Shown here piece after piece: positions 1 through 10,593 of a stretch of 64,000 nt of DNA. The notes under the pieces are model-generated. The model did no database searches. It saw only the letters and a program-made list of their open reading frames with translations, and had not been told where the DNA came from. The stretch covers positions 1,160,223-1,224,222 of the forward strand of contig JANPWX010000452.1 in NCBI GenBank assembly GCA_024734555.1. Direction: 5' to 3'. Position 1 is the stretch's first letter, and the number at the start of each line of letters is the position of its first letter. The position numbers and the translations under genes were made by a program. The DNA comes from Trochalopteron elliotii. Taxonomy: Eukaryota > Chordata > Aves > Passeriformes > Leiothrichidae.

Positions 1-117
1 GGATCTGTCTGCTGTGGAACATTCTCTTCAGCCAAGGCCTATTTCTTCAGCCCTAATGGAGAATTAGGCTTTACTTAACTCTTTTTGTGGGCAAATTGCC
101 AACATCATTGTGCTGCA

Positions 118-195
118 CTGTAAAGCCTCATTCCTGCAAACTCTGAAAGTCAATGGGACTATTCATGCAAGCAAGGGATTGCAGGATCAAGTTGT
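118..195. repeat. ancient amniote interspersed repeat relic
   Basis: The elements CATTCCTGCAAACTCTG, AAGTCAATGGGACTATTCATG and GATTGCAGGATC in this order resemble a palindromic repeat seen across turtles, crocodiles and birds, with a CAATGGGA core flanked by TGCAGGATC arms. The match is from memory and diverged. Confidence 0.45.
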
Positions 196-999
196 TATCC
201 CGTGACTTATGCCAATATTTGGCTGCATTTCTCTATAAAAGATGAATTAATATTTCTCTCCCCATGCTGTATTTTTATTCAGAGAATTCTAATTAGTACG
301 AAGGAAGCCTAGCTCAGTGAGCCAGGGAAATGTATTTGTCTTCTCTTGTATGTCCTATGCCAAACCATGGCAATTATGCCATGATCATTTGTGTGAGTTG
401 TAAGAATCAGGAGCACCCCTAAAAAGCTGTGCCTCAGTCAGGCTGAGGTGTCTTGGGGAGGAGCAGCAATGTAGTATCTGCTGTGGGGTGTGTGACACCA
501 CACTCAGAGGCAGCCCCAGCATTCAGAATGTCACTGTCACCAGTGGATGCCACAAATTTGCTGGGTATAAAATGCAGGCCCTGTTATGCAAGAGGGTGGG
601 AAGCCTTGAGTGTTGAATTCAGAGCTGCTCCCTTTTCATGAGGAAGGATCAGGAGCAAGCAATTCCCGTCCTGTCAGTGTTTAAGGGCATGCAGTAAGGG
701 GAGAGCTGAGGAGATAGTCACCAGTCCACCATTAAAACATGAATTCTGCTGCAAAGGCAAGGTTATCTCTGCTGGTGGCTCTTGGTAGGACTTGCTGGCT
801 TCAGCATTGCTGTGCTGCCAAACCTCATTCCTTCTGGTATATATCTCCAGTGACTCATCCTTTTCTAATAGCAAGCCTAAACATTTCAGCTTAATTTAAA
901 ACAAAATAATTCTTATCCCAGGCACACGGGATGTGGTAAAAATTGTACAAAGTGTGATCATTTTCTCTCTTATGGCCACTTTTCTTTCTTATGGCTTGA

Positions 1000-1190
1000 A
1001 TAAACACCCTCCTCTTCTCTTTCCTAGACTAAACAAATCTGATGGGTTCAGTCTCTCCTCATGGGTCAGGGGTTTGATTTTTTCAAAAACCACCTCATTC
1101 CTCTGTGCTATTTTGGGTTCTCTGCAATTAAGGAGTGCTGCCCACAGCCAAATGCAGAGCTCAGCTGAGGCCTCCTGGGTGCCTTGCAGA
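1000..1190 (-). mobile_element. old CR1-like LINE fragment
   Basis: The minus strand reads EERLNPSDLFSLGKRR, the recognisable end of CR1 ORF2 (EERL..LFSLEKRR in typical copies). The same + strand order of motifs (CTAGACTAAACAAA, TCTCTCCTCATGGGTCAGG) is found in the clearer CR1 at 18.6-19.2 kb. It is too short and diverged for function. Confidence 0.7.
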
Positions 1191-1211
1191 ATCAGGGTAT
1201 CAGCTCCTTGT

Positions 1212-1298
1212 GTTTTACATTCCTTGCTGCTGGTAATACCTTGCAGGATGGTTTTACATACCTTGCTGCTGGTAATACCTTGCAGCAGCAGCAGCAGC
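1212..1298 (+). repeat. two-copy tandem duplication ending in a CAG run
   Basis: A 35-base unit starting GTTTTACAT and ending ACCTTGCAG occurs at 1212-1246 and 1251-1285 with one mismatch and a 4-base spacer (period 39). The second copy runs into a short (CAG)n ending at about 1298. This is a young local duplication with slippage. Confidence 0.85.
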
Positions 1299-2737
1299 AT
1301 TAGGTGGTTGACTCGTGTGCAGAGAACAGCCCACTTTAACCCTTAGTTCCTTCCAAGAACATTTTCCTTGCCAGTTGTTTTCCTTTGGGACTACATTCAT
1401 CTGACCCTTCATGGGCATAGTACAGTTATCTCAATTTGGTCTTAGATTTTTTTCTCTGATGCACTGAGGTCTTTTTTTAACTGAAAACATTCTCCACGGT
1501 GCAGCCCCTCTAGTTTGGTGTTTCCCAAAAATTTTATAGACACTATTGTTGGATGGGCCCAGTTGCTGATGGAAATGTTGGTTAATGTAGGAACCAGCAC
1601 CACTGGAACACCCTGTGCTTTGACACTGTGCAATGAGAACTGCTCCTTCAGCTCAGTGTGCAACCTCCCTTTAGTAATTCTGTCCATGACAGGGCTACTC
1701 ACCCTTCACCTGAGCAACAGTCACAAGTGAATAATGCCTTAGGTGTGATGTGAAATGCACCTTTCCTTGTTGGTCTTCATTTCATTGTTTCTTGTGACTG
1801 GAAAAATCAGAGTACCTTAGAGGCACATTGCTTTCAAGCCATGGCTGAAGTACTGAGCCCTGAGCTAGATTTTCTTTTAAAAATCATCTTTTCCTGGCCC
1901 TCTCCTATCTCGAGATAACCACAATATTGTGTTTGTTTCTTGTTTGTATTGGCTATGTAACACTAATTTCTAACAAAAGAAGGCGAGATTATGAAATTTT
2001 TCAGTGGACTTTTATTTCTGAGGGCATGCACTGGGACATTTGTCTCTATCCTATCCCATCTCCACAGAACTGTGTTATTACTTGTGTTTAACATCAGTCA
2101 AAACTACAGCCATTCCTGCTACAGCTACATAAAGCTACAGCTAAGTGGTTATATAGCAGATGGTTTTGAATTCATGTGTTTATATGTTCCAGATGCTGGA
2201 GGAAGGAAAGGAATTATAGTGTAACTTTTGTCCCACAGTGGCAGATGGGAGACACAATTTTCTTCCTGTTTTCAAGTCACTGGAATTATCCAGGAGCTTC
2301 TTAGCATGGAGCTGGAGACCACAAAGATTTCCTGAGCCTCAGGGGTTCAGACTTCATTGGGTCTGTTTTTCTCAAGTGAAGGCTGTGTAGCAAAGAGGAT
2401 TACTTATGTTTTTCCATGTATATGGATGTAACTGATGTGGCTGTGTACATATATAATTCCCAGGGAATGAAACCATTTCCATGAAATATTTCATATATGC
2501 TCCTCGTATTTAGGACAGAAGCTGTGGTTAAAAGTAAAGAAAGAAAGACAAAGGCTCTGCACCAGAACAGAAAATAGCACACACATTTTTTATATGTATA
2601 GATGAAATTATTCCATCATTTACTTGTGCTATCATATTAAACACCAGTCAGAAGTACATGAATATTGAAGTACTTTCTACCCTAATCTGCCTGTGATATT
2701 ATAAATATTTTATTCGTTTTCTTATCTTCTGTTCCAG

Positions 2738-2798
2738 ATTCCAATAACTGTGAAAAGGAACATTTTGAAATGGATATGCAAAGCAATCAGAATGTCAG
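2738..2798 (+). CDS. TRIM66: TRIM66 exon A (61 nt), upstream of the HP1-box exon
   Basis: Acceptor is a T/C-rich tract ending in TTCCAG; donor is AG|GTAGCA, weak but GT. The exon holds 2 nt of a split codon, 19 codons beginning [10 protein letters not shown] and 2 nt (AG) of another. The AG joins the first base of the next exon to give AGA (Arg), so the phase fits exactly. The acidic, Asn/Gln-rich peptide suits the linker of a TIF1 protein. It is short and has no domain, so the call rests on phase fit, splice sites and position. Confidence 0.65.
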
Positions 2799-5700
2799 GT
2801 AGCAGAGGTTTTTTTAATATAAAAGCTCTGGCTGTGAAATTTTATGTGTGTATTTAGAAAATTTGTCATACTTAATGATGATGGAGAACTTCAAAAGAAT
2901 TCTAGATTCCTTATAGATAATAGTTCTGAAAGTTGTAAAGTGTTCTCAAACTTGGAAACAACAATGGAAAAGAAGTGTCAAATTCATCTATTTCTGTGTA
3001 ATTTTCCAGAATGTATAAATATTTGCTAACTTATCTCACTTGAACAATTAGAAAATGTTAAGCCCCAATGAAAGCTAAAAGACATGATGGGAACAGGATT
3101 ACCATTAATAATTTTATAAAATTTGATTTTCAGCCACTGCTGTGATAATATGGTAAAGTTGGTGATGTGCTGTTTTCCTGTTGAAGCCAGCCCCACTGAA
3201 AAGTATAAAATATTACTTTAAATGCCATAATTAAGAATATACAGAGCAGGGCAAAGCTTTAGCACAGGAGTTAATAATGTATTTACACATATGATTAATT
3301 TAAAGTGTTGGCATTCACATTTCTTAAAGAATTGGTTTGTGAAAAAATGTCAAGATTTTCAGCCTTTGGCCACCACAGTCACAGTTGCAAAGGAAAAGGA
3401 GCACTAATAATGGTGCATGAAACTGAGCAGGGAGGAGAAGTTTGGGGAATATAGATGAATTTAATTGTGTGTCCTTTTGACTCTAGAGCTGCCCCTAAGG
3501 AGCAGAAGATCCCCTACGTGCGGCTGGAACGTCTGAAGATATCTGCCTTGGAAGTGGGGGAGCTCCCAGTGTTCAAGCTCCAGCCACAGGACAAGGAGCA
3601 GGAGGGCAATTTCCTCCTGGTAATTGAGTGTGGAACACGGTCCTCGAGTATGTCTATAAAGGTGAGTGGGATTTCCTTGAGTTTTTACCTACCTCCTCTC
3701 CTTTACCCCCTGGTTCACGGGCACAGGTTCTGGAATATTGTACAGTAAAAAAGTCTGCTGATTTGTTTCACCGTCAGGGATTCTGTGGTGGGTTATGGTG
3801 CAGACAATACAGCTTTGAGCTTGCTGTGGAGCTCCCTGCATCTTCCATCTCTGAGAAGTTTGTAGTGTTTTCATATACTGAGGAACCAATTAGCTCACCT
3901 GTCTGGTTACAAATACAGGATAAGTAGCTTAAAACTGGCCTGAATATATATTTGAGTGATAGGAACCAATCCCAGAAATCACAGTGTAATAGATTTTTAA
4001 AAGCTTTATATTCTATTGCTTCAGTGGAGACTTGAGTGTGAGCTTCTGTCCACAGAAGGAAACAGGAATTTCTGGCAGGAAAAGGACTTATACTATTTTT
4101 ATGTTTAGGTTTTTTGGGGGGGGGATGGTGGGCGGTTTGAGCTTTACCATAAAATTTATAAGTTATGTTGCAGAATATCCTATTTCTATCACCTGTGGTG
4201 TAGAATTTGCACAGCTCTCTCACAGTGCTACTACACTGTGCCACGAGGAGGAAATGACCTGATCAAGGTGACCTGGCCAGCCAGTGGCAAATGCCAAGAG
4301 AGTGGGCCTGCTGAACCCCCGTGCCCTCCCCAGTAGAGCTCACTGCAGAGAAGTTCTTGGAAGCACTTGTTGGAAAATTGCTGATAATTGTGTCTTCTAA
4401 GTGCAAGAATTACTTGATTATCTGCAGATAACCAATGATGCTTTATGCTGATGTGTGAAAATGATAATTGTGTGATCCCAGATTTTTCTTCTTTCAAGAT
4501 AAATAAAGATAGTCTTGCTGAAGGACAGAAGTCTGAAGAGGAGAACTCAGAGGACAGGACATTTCTCCTCTCCCAGGCTGCAGGACAGAAACAATCTCCA
4601 TCTCTTGATCAGAAGCTCAGCAATGGCATCTCTAGCACGAAAAAATCTCCAGTTACTCAGGAAGTCAGTCCAATTGAAAATGAAGACTTCTGTGCTGTGT
4701 GTCTTAATGGAGGAGAACTGCTGTGCTGTGATCACTGCCCCAAGGTCTTCCATCTCTCCTGCCATGTTCCAGCCCTGCTCAGCTTTCCAGTGTGAGTATG
4801 GATGACATTTCACTATCCTGCTGTTCCTGCTCTCTGCCTGGGGGCAGAAGGTATCCTCAGGGATTGATGTTCCAGCTTTGTACAAGGGCTGCATCTCTCA
4901 CTTGCCTTTTTTGATACTTTTTTGTCTTAATGCTAGAAGTAGATGAATTATGAAAAAGAACTGTTTCCCTTCATTGTGCCCTTTCTGCAGTTAACTGACC
5001 AGTACAGCAAAGGAGGTGGCAGACCTGAACTTCAAAATTTTCCACATGGCTCAGTGGAGAAAAATAAAATCATAACTTTCATGTAACATCTGGAGTGTAG
5101 ACATCAGCTCTGCTTGGCAGAGCAGAGACTAGCACAAGGGAAGGGCAATCAGTGAGTTTTTATTCAGTTTGTTAGCAAATTATGGGAAATGTAGAATTAT
5201 CAGGGCTTTTGTGAAAATATGTCATTGCTTTCCCTAAGATATGTTCTCTTGCAACTTGTCACAGACAGATTGTATGCACTGAACCAGAAATAGATACATG
5301 TCCTCATACCAAACTTAAAAGTGAGACTGAATAATGTGCATTACTGTGGTATACAGTTCTGAATTCTGTTATAAAACATTACTAAGTGGAACCAAAGTCT
5401 ACATCATTTGAGCTCAAATAATTGTCTCAGCTGAAAAAATATGTTTTAAGGTATTAATTTGGAGATTCTGGTTTCTCCTTTCTGTTCAAAAACCGGGACT
5501 TGGCTTCTCATTCTTTTCTCCAGTAATGGAGTTATTATGTTCTATTTTCAAAGCAGTGTGAAAACCAAGTTTTCCTGTTAGAATAAACTTTCTAGCAAAA
5601 GTTAAACTCTAATGAAGTAAATTAATTCCCTTAACTAAAGTTCTGTATTCATACTTCTTGAATATATCTTCATCTGTACTTATTCAGACCCTGTTGTTGT

Positions 5701-8700
5701 TGAAGTTGCATCACTGCCCTCAGGAAATTCTTCGAGAGGATTCTGAAAATGCATCCACTAGCATGGACATACATGCCCTTGCAGGAATATTTCTATTTGG
5801 TTTGGAGATCTGTGTATTATCACACCTTTTCTGATAGTGTTGATTCCTGAGATAAATATGTCAATTATCATATCAGTTGATAATAAATATCTTAGTTATC
5901 GAAAGAGTCTGGGTTTGTCTTATGAACCAATTGCTGCCTGTTTTTCCTTAGTATTTTTTTTTTAAACAGCACTTGAATCAGTGTAGCTGTATACACTGCT
6001 GGTAGATGATTTCAAACACAATTTTGTGGTTTCTTTTTCTTTGTGACAGGAAAAGAGCCATGAATAGAAACTGAAATGATTGTACTTCTAACTGGATTCA
6101 AATCTAATAAAGAATATCTAGTAAAATGGGCTTCAGATTTCCTGCTGTCACAATGCTAGTTAAGGATGAGGCTTTCCAAATAGTGATTTCTGAGATTTGC
6201 TGTTTGGCAAGGTTGTGGAAAAAATTCCCCACGAGTTTTTTGGTTTCTTGTTTTGCAGGGGAGAATGGGTGTGCTCGCTTTGCCGTAATCCAGTGAAGCC
6301 AGAGGTGGAATATGACTGTGAAAACACACGCTACAGCCACAGCTACAATGCACAGTGTGGCCTTGGTGACTGTGACCAGAAGGTGGGAAAAATTAAATAC
6401 TGCACTATTTAGAACAGGTCATAAGATCTCAGCATGAGGCTTTGCTTTTTCATGAGAGACATGATGGTTTTCCTTGGCTGCTACTCAAATGTTACACACA
6501 GTAGTAAATACAACAAAAGCATTGTAATTATTTGGTTATGTCATTCTCTTCTTTTGAGACTTTGCTGTTTAATTTAAAAATGTAATAGAAAGGTGAAGCA
6601 GGCAGATGTGGAGTTCTTTTCTACTTCCAACAGGGAAGCCACACTCAAGAGCAGTCAGTGTTGAGTCAGTGTTGTCTGGTTTGTGACACTGAATCTTTTT
6701 CCTTTAAAACTTGGCAACTTCTCAGACATCTTCTTTGGCCAGTGCAATGACATTTTTGTGATGAAGACACTTTTTGACTTTTGATTGGACTGAAACCATC
6801 ATACAATCTTCTTCATATGTCCCATTAGTTCCCTTGAAAATATTTAGATTCTTAACTCAGCCTAGAGGAAAGCTTATTACTTTACATACCTATTAATAGT
6901 TTTCTCTACCAAATCTTCCGTTAAATATGTGCCTTTTCTTAAAGTTGATGGTCTTTGGAAGGCACAAATTCAAAATAGATGTTGTGTGTATGTTGATGAT
7001 AACTGGGCAGAGAGGAGGAGTCACACAACTGAATCCAGATGCTGAGCTGTTTCTTCTGGATTTGGTACAACTGGGAAAAATTTGTTGGGATTTGGGTTTT
7101 GAATAGTGAAGTCCTATTTGGAAAGTTGAGTTGATTACAAAATCCATTGTTTGTGAGAAAATATGGCTTATAATATAGTGCATTTTTTTTTCACTAATGA
7201 ATGAGCCAAATACTACTCTAAGTGTCTTACAAGTTAATGAAGATTAAAGGGAATAGTTTTCATACAGTACTACCAACTGGATATGAGCAGTGGGAAACAT
7301 TTCTCATTTAACTCTTTCCACATTGTTGCTGCCATTCTTTCAATTGAGAGCCAAGGAATAGATCTGGAGTGCACAAAGTAAATAATGATAGTGATTAATT
7401 CCCAAGAATTTCCAGGGAAATGTTTCTTTTCTTCATTTCTTGACTATCCTTATTTTCCAAGGTATAACAATGCTATGAGGCAAAACCTCCCCCTGACTAG
7501 AGAGAAATGTGGCATTTTATGAGAATTCTCTTTTTGTTAGTATGCTTGATTAAGGGCAAGAATGAAACTCCCTTGGTTTGAATTAAAATGTATTTCAATT
7601 TTGGCCTCCACAGAAGTGTGAGAAGCTGGTGCTTTCCCTGTTCTGCAGCAGTATGAGCCTCCCGTTCCATGAACCTGTCAGTCCTCTGGTAAGTACTGCA
7701 TGTGCAGGGATCTGAGGGAATCCAGAGAACCTCAGAAGTTTCTCTTTTGTCTTCTTGAAAGATACTCATGAGGGTTTTTCTGAATAGCATTGATTCATAG
7801 GGAAGGGTGGGTGTTTGCCTCTTCCAAGTGCCTTGAAGGTGCCAGGCCAGATGCAGGGAAAAGTTTGGTCAGTGTTCAAGCCATGCTTAGGTGCCAATTT
7901 AAGAAGCTGGTTGAATGGCAAAGGTGTATGAGGAGTTCCAGTGATTAAAATTTGACATGCCACGTGCATGAAGAATGTTGTACTATCATAAGAGAGGTCT
8001 GCTCTAGAAGCAGCCCTGAACTCCCTCTTTTCTTGTGCTATGCACAAAGAGGGTAAATGGGACTGTGTGCAGGGGAAAATGTAGAGATCCATGCTTCATC
8101 CATGTACTCCCAATTTGCAATATTAACTGTCTGCTTTAAGGAAGATGGAGACTCACACTATTGTAACAACAAAGCTAAAAGTTGAAGGGGGGGAAAAAAA
8201 AGGTTTTATGTGAAGGAATAGTTCAAATAATGATATAAAAACCCATTCCACCTAATAAAGCTTGCAATGAACTTATGGAACAAATTACCTAACAAGTAAG
8301 ATTAGACCCAGAAAGATTTAAGGAGTGGAATATCCAGGTAGCTGCTGCCCATTGAAAAAGACTTTTGTTGAATTTTTAAAAGAGCACACAATATCCTATT
8401 TTGAGTCACGCTTGACAGACTACTTTCCCACATTATCAACTGAAAGTATCACATCATGTTCTTTTTGTTGCTTGGGGGAAATGTCAGCTAATTATCAATG
8501 TTGCATTTATTATTGATCAAGGTTAAATTTGGGTTATGGTTAATCTGGGGATAAACTTTACAAAGCAGCAGGGTAGTCACTGGAGTGTGCTATTCTTTGG
8601 ATCAATCTTGCAAACAAATATGTTTTAATCAAATCAAGAAGCACCCAGGAAGATAATGTGCAAGTGTAGGCACTAAAAGATTAGAGCTCTCTACCCTGAT

Positions 8701-10168
8701 GCAAGCACTCCTCTGCAATGACTTCTCTCCAAAATTGCATAGAAGTCACTGGAGAGGAAATGTTTTAATTAAAAATGTCACATACCTGCCTTTTATTCTT
8801 ATTGCAGGCTCAGCATTATTATCAGATCATCAAAAGGCCAATGGATTTGTCCACCATACGCAAGAAGCTGCAGAAAAAGGACAAGTCCCACTATTCTGCA
8901 CCCGAGGAACTTGTGACTGATGTGCGACTCATGTTTTGGAACTGTGCAAAGTTCAATTATGTATGTTTCCAATATGCATGGCTGGGGAGAGACAAAGCAG
9001 GGGTTGGCTCTTTCATTGACTGTCACAGTGGTGCAGCTGCTGGTTCCATGGAAATCAGATGTAGGGGTGGGATAAACAGAAGTGTTAATCAGTTTTATTC
9101 TTTGGAAATTTGTTAGGGTTTTTTTTAATGACAGGAATGAAATTTAGATGAAGTTATATAAGTATCTGAGAACTTGAGATACATATGGATCAAAAATAAA
9201 AGAGGGGCATCTTCACAGACAACTCTGTGGAATGTTACTGTGTTTGCTGTTAGAAGCCAGTCACAGCCAGCAAAATGCCTAGGGAAAATAAAATGCATAG
9301 AAATTCCTAAGCAGTGATGACTGGTGTTCTTTCTAGCTCACTGCACATCTCTACTTCTTAGAGATGCACAAATGTGTTCCTTAACAGCAGCATCTGGTTT
9401 TTACTTACACTGGAAATGCAGAGGGACTAATGAACTGATAGAAAGTGTGCAGAGACTAATGGAGATGTAGCAAACAGAGCCAAGGAGAGATGTTGGGGTG
9501 GGGTAGTAGTTTGGGTTTGATCCTAGGTGATTTCTCTGTGTGGTAGCATTGAATGGTTATTCATTCCCTTACAGCCAGATTCTGAGGTGGCTGAGGCTGG
9601 ACGATGCCTGGATGAGTTCTTTGAGGACAAACTGAAAGAGATTTACCCAGACAGGCATTTCCCTTCAATGCAACAGGATGACTCTGATTCTGAAGATGTG
9701 GAGAGCCAGAACAGCCAAGTGCCATCCCAGGATTTCCCATGGCCGTCGTACGGGCAGGAGTGCGTGCAGCCCAAAAGGAAACGGCGCCACGCTGTAAGAT
9801 TGCAAAAGCAAAAGCATTTGGTTGCTAAGTGGCCTCCCTGCTAACTCTGTTTACAGCTACTGATGGGAAGTTTTGGCAGGGCTCTCTGGGAAAATTGTCA
9901 AGCTTCCATCACAGACATGTGATCAGTTCTACAATTTTATGTCATGGTCCCTGGAGTGGAATAAATTGTCAGATGTGTGTAAATGTGCAAGCAGGAGCAG
10001 ATGAATCCTCTCTGGCTGCACAGTTATCTTCCTAGCAGAAAGCTCTGTCAAGGTTTGTAAAAAGACTAAGCCCTTTAGCTATTCATTGTTTGTTTCCTTT
10101 GTACACAGGAAAGCGAAAAAACTAAAAGAATGATGTTTCAGCCAGCTAACAGCCTTCCTCAGGTATGA
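2738..10168 (+). CDS. TRIM66: TRIM66 (TIF1-delta) C-terminal half, eight exons, partial at 5' end
   Basis: Chromatin reader and co-repressor of the TIF1 family, acting in the nucleus. Exons read: 2738-2798, 3487-3661, 4499-4791, 6259-6382, 7614-7688, 8808-8960, 9575-9793 and 10109-10168. Every junction is GT-AG and all phases join, giving 385 residues after a split first codon. Seen in order: PYVRL (res. 29-33), a PxVxL HP1 box; a C4HC3 PHD finger (about 140-185); a bromodomain (about 218-320) with the [11 protein letters not shown] segment and the acetyl-lysine Asn at res. 292; an acidic tract DDSDSED; a basic cluster PKRKRRH (about 359-365); and a short tail. PHD plus bromodomain at the C-terminus is the TIF1 layout (TRIM24/28/33/66). 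I choose TRIM66 because the decayed STK33 downstream on the same strand matches mammalian synteny. RING, B-boxes and coiled coil are not in the window and should lie 5' of it. No lesion was seen. Confidence 0.9.
3487..3661 (+). CDS. TRIM66: TRIM66 exon B with HP1-binding PxVxL box
   Basis: Acceptor CTCTAG, donor AAG|GTGAGT (strong). One base completes the split Arg codon, then 58 codons follow to phase 0. Bases 3512-3526 encode P-Y-V-R-L, a match to the PxVxL motif that binds the chromoshadow domain of HP1; TIF1-delta is known to bind HP1. The exon is markedly more GC-rich than the flanking introns. Confidence 0.88.
4499..4791 (+). CDS. TRIM66: TRIM66 exon C with first part of PHD finger
   Basis: Acceptor TTTCAAG after a T-rich tract, donor T|GTGAGT. 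There are 97 codons plus 2 nt. A Ser/Glu/Gln-rich linker (about 60 residues) leads into [19 protein letters not shown] and then [11 protein letters not shown]. These provide Cys-x2-Cys, Cys-x2-Cys and His-x2-Cys of the C4HC3 zinc ligands. The acidic residues just before and within the finger are those that in TIF1 PHD fingers face the unmodified H3 tail. Confidence 0.92.
4792..6258 (+). other. TRIM66 intron C-D
   Basis: AT-rich intron between the two halves of the PHD finger. No further exon, repeat family or conserved block was recognised. Confidence 0.7.
6259..6382 (+). CDS. TRIM66: TRIM66 exon D with end of PHD finger
   Basis: Acceptor TTTTGCAG, donor AAG|GTGGGA. The first base completes GT|G (Val); 41 codons follow. 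GEWVCSLCR gives the final Cys-x2-Cys pair of the PHD finger. The rest (YDCEN...CDQK) is the linker between PHD and bromodomain. Phase 0 at the end fits exon E. Confidence 0.92.
6383..7613 (+). other. TRIM66 intron D-E
   Basis: Intron between PHD and bromodomain exons. Nothing recognisable was seen. The open frames here are chance. Confidence 0.7.
7614..7688 (+). CDS. TRIM66: TRIM66 exon E, bromodomain helix Z
   Basis: Acceptor CTCCACAG, donor CTG|GTAAGT (consensus). Exactly 25 codons starting [10 protein letters not shown]. The end, [10 protein letters not shown], is the TIF1-type start of the bromodomain ZA loop. Both ends are in phase 0. Confidence 0.92.
7689..8807 (+). other. TRIM66 intron E-F
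   Basis: Intron inside the bromodomain. No repeat or extra exon was recognised. Confidence 0.7.
8808..8960 (+). CDS. TRIM66: TRIM66 exon F, bromodomain ZA loop to helix B
   Basis: Acceptor TTATTGCAG, donor TAT|GTATGT. There are 51 codons. [20 protein letters not shown] is the conserved bromodomain segment. NCAKFNY at the end carries the acetyl-lysine-binding Asn (codon 8955-8957). Nothing in the pocket appears broken. Confidence 0.93.
8961..9574 (+). other. TRIM66 intron F-G
   Basis: Intron near the end of the bromodomain. No recognisable content. Confidence 0.7.
9575..9793 (+). CDS. TRIM66: TRIM66 exon G, bromodomain helix C, acidic tract, basic cluster
   Basis: Acceptor CCCTTACAG, donor GCT|GTAAGA. 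There are 73 codons. [19 protein letters not shown] is bromodomain helix C. After EIYPDRHF comes an acidic Ser/Asp run and a basic PKRKRRH that could serve in nuclear import. If the donor is not used, the frame runs on 16 codons to a stop at 9842-9844. Confidence 0.9.
10109..10168 (+). CDS. TRIM66: TRIM66 terminal coding exon
   Basis: A pyrimidine-rich tract ends in GTACACAG at 10101-10108. Nineteen codons in phase 0 ([11 protein letters not shown]... ending NSLPQV) are followed by TGA at 10166-10168. The small size and lack of a domain make this less sure than the exons before it. The phase match and good acceptor support it over read-through of exon G. Confidence 0.68.
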   Translation, partial: ESEKTKRMMFQPANSLPQV

Positions 10169-10587
10169 CCTCCTCCAGATATGAGATTTGAGGAATCCAG
10201 CAGCTTGACTGGCAGAGTTAAGGTGTGTGGGAGGAAAGCAAAGCGCTCGGGCTGTCTGTTTAAACTCTCCTATTCTGCTGACCATATGCCTTATTTCTAG
10301 ATCTTGTGGATAGACAACAGATCCAAAACGTTTAAATCTGTCAATATTCCATCTGTTAAATCACGTATGTGTTTCGCGGTGTTTACACAGAAGTACTAAT
10401 GTCTTGGTCATAGGTAATGATAAATAATAATAAAAATAGCATACTAATAATACCTCATACTGCAGTACTGTTTCATCATCTGTTCAATGTGACATCTCTA
10501 TCTTATATAGCCCAGGTAACCATGTAATAATCTTGCAACCTCAGTGTGAATGTTGGCCATGCTTTGTGATAAATACAACATGTAGCC

Positions 10588-10593
10588 ATTAAA
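10588..10593 (+). promoter_or_regulatory. candidate poly(A) signal of TRIM66
   Basis: ATTAAA about 420 bases past the TRIM66 stop, followed within 35 bases by a GT/T-rich stretch (CTGTTGTCTTATTCG). It is the first plausible signal after the stop. Without transcript data the true 3' end could lie further on. Confidence 0.3.

Larger units (their letters stand above)
1..2737. other. TRIM66 intronic DNA upstream of exon A
   Basis: I see no exon that ends with a single leftover base, as exon A requires, so this should be intron of TRIM66. It contains an old palindromic repeat (about 118-195), a CR1 relic (about 1000-1190) and a local tandem duplication (1212-1285). The open frames here match no protein I know and have no flanking splice logic. 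Confidence 0.6.

Noticed and set aside
933..1346. 137-codon open frame on the + strand
   Set aside because: It lies across a CR1 relic and a tandem duplication. The minus strand gives CR1 ORF2 text, so the + frame is a by-product.
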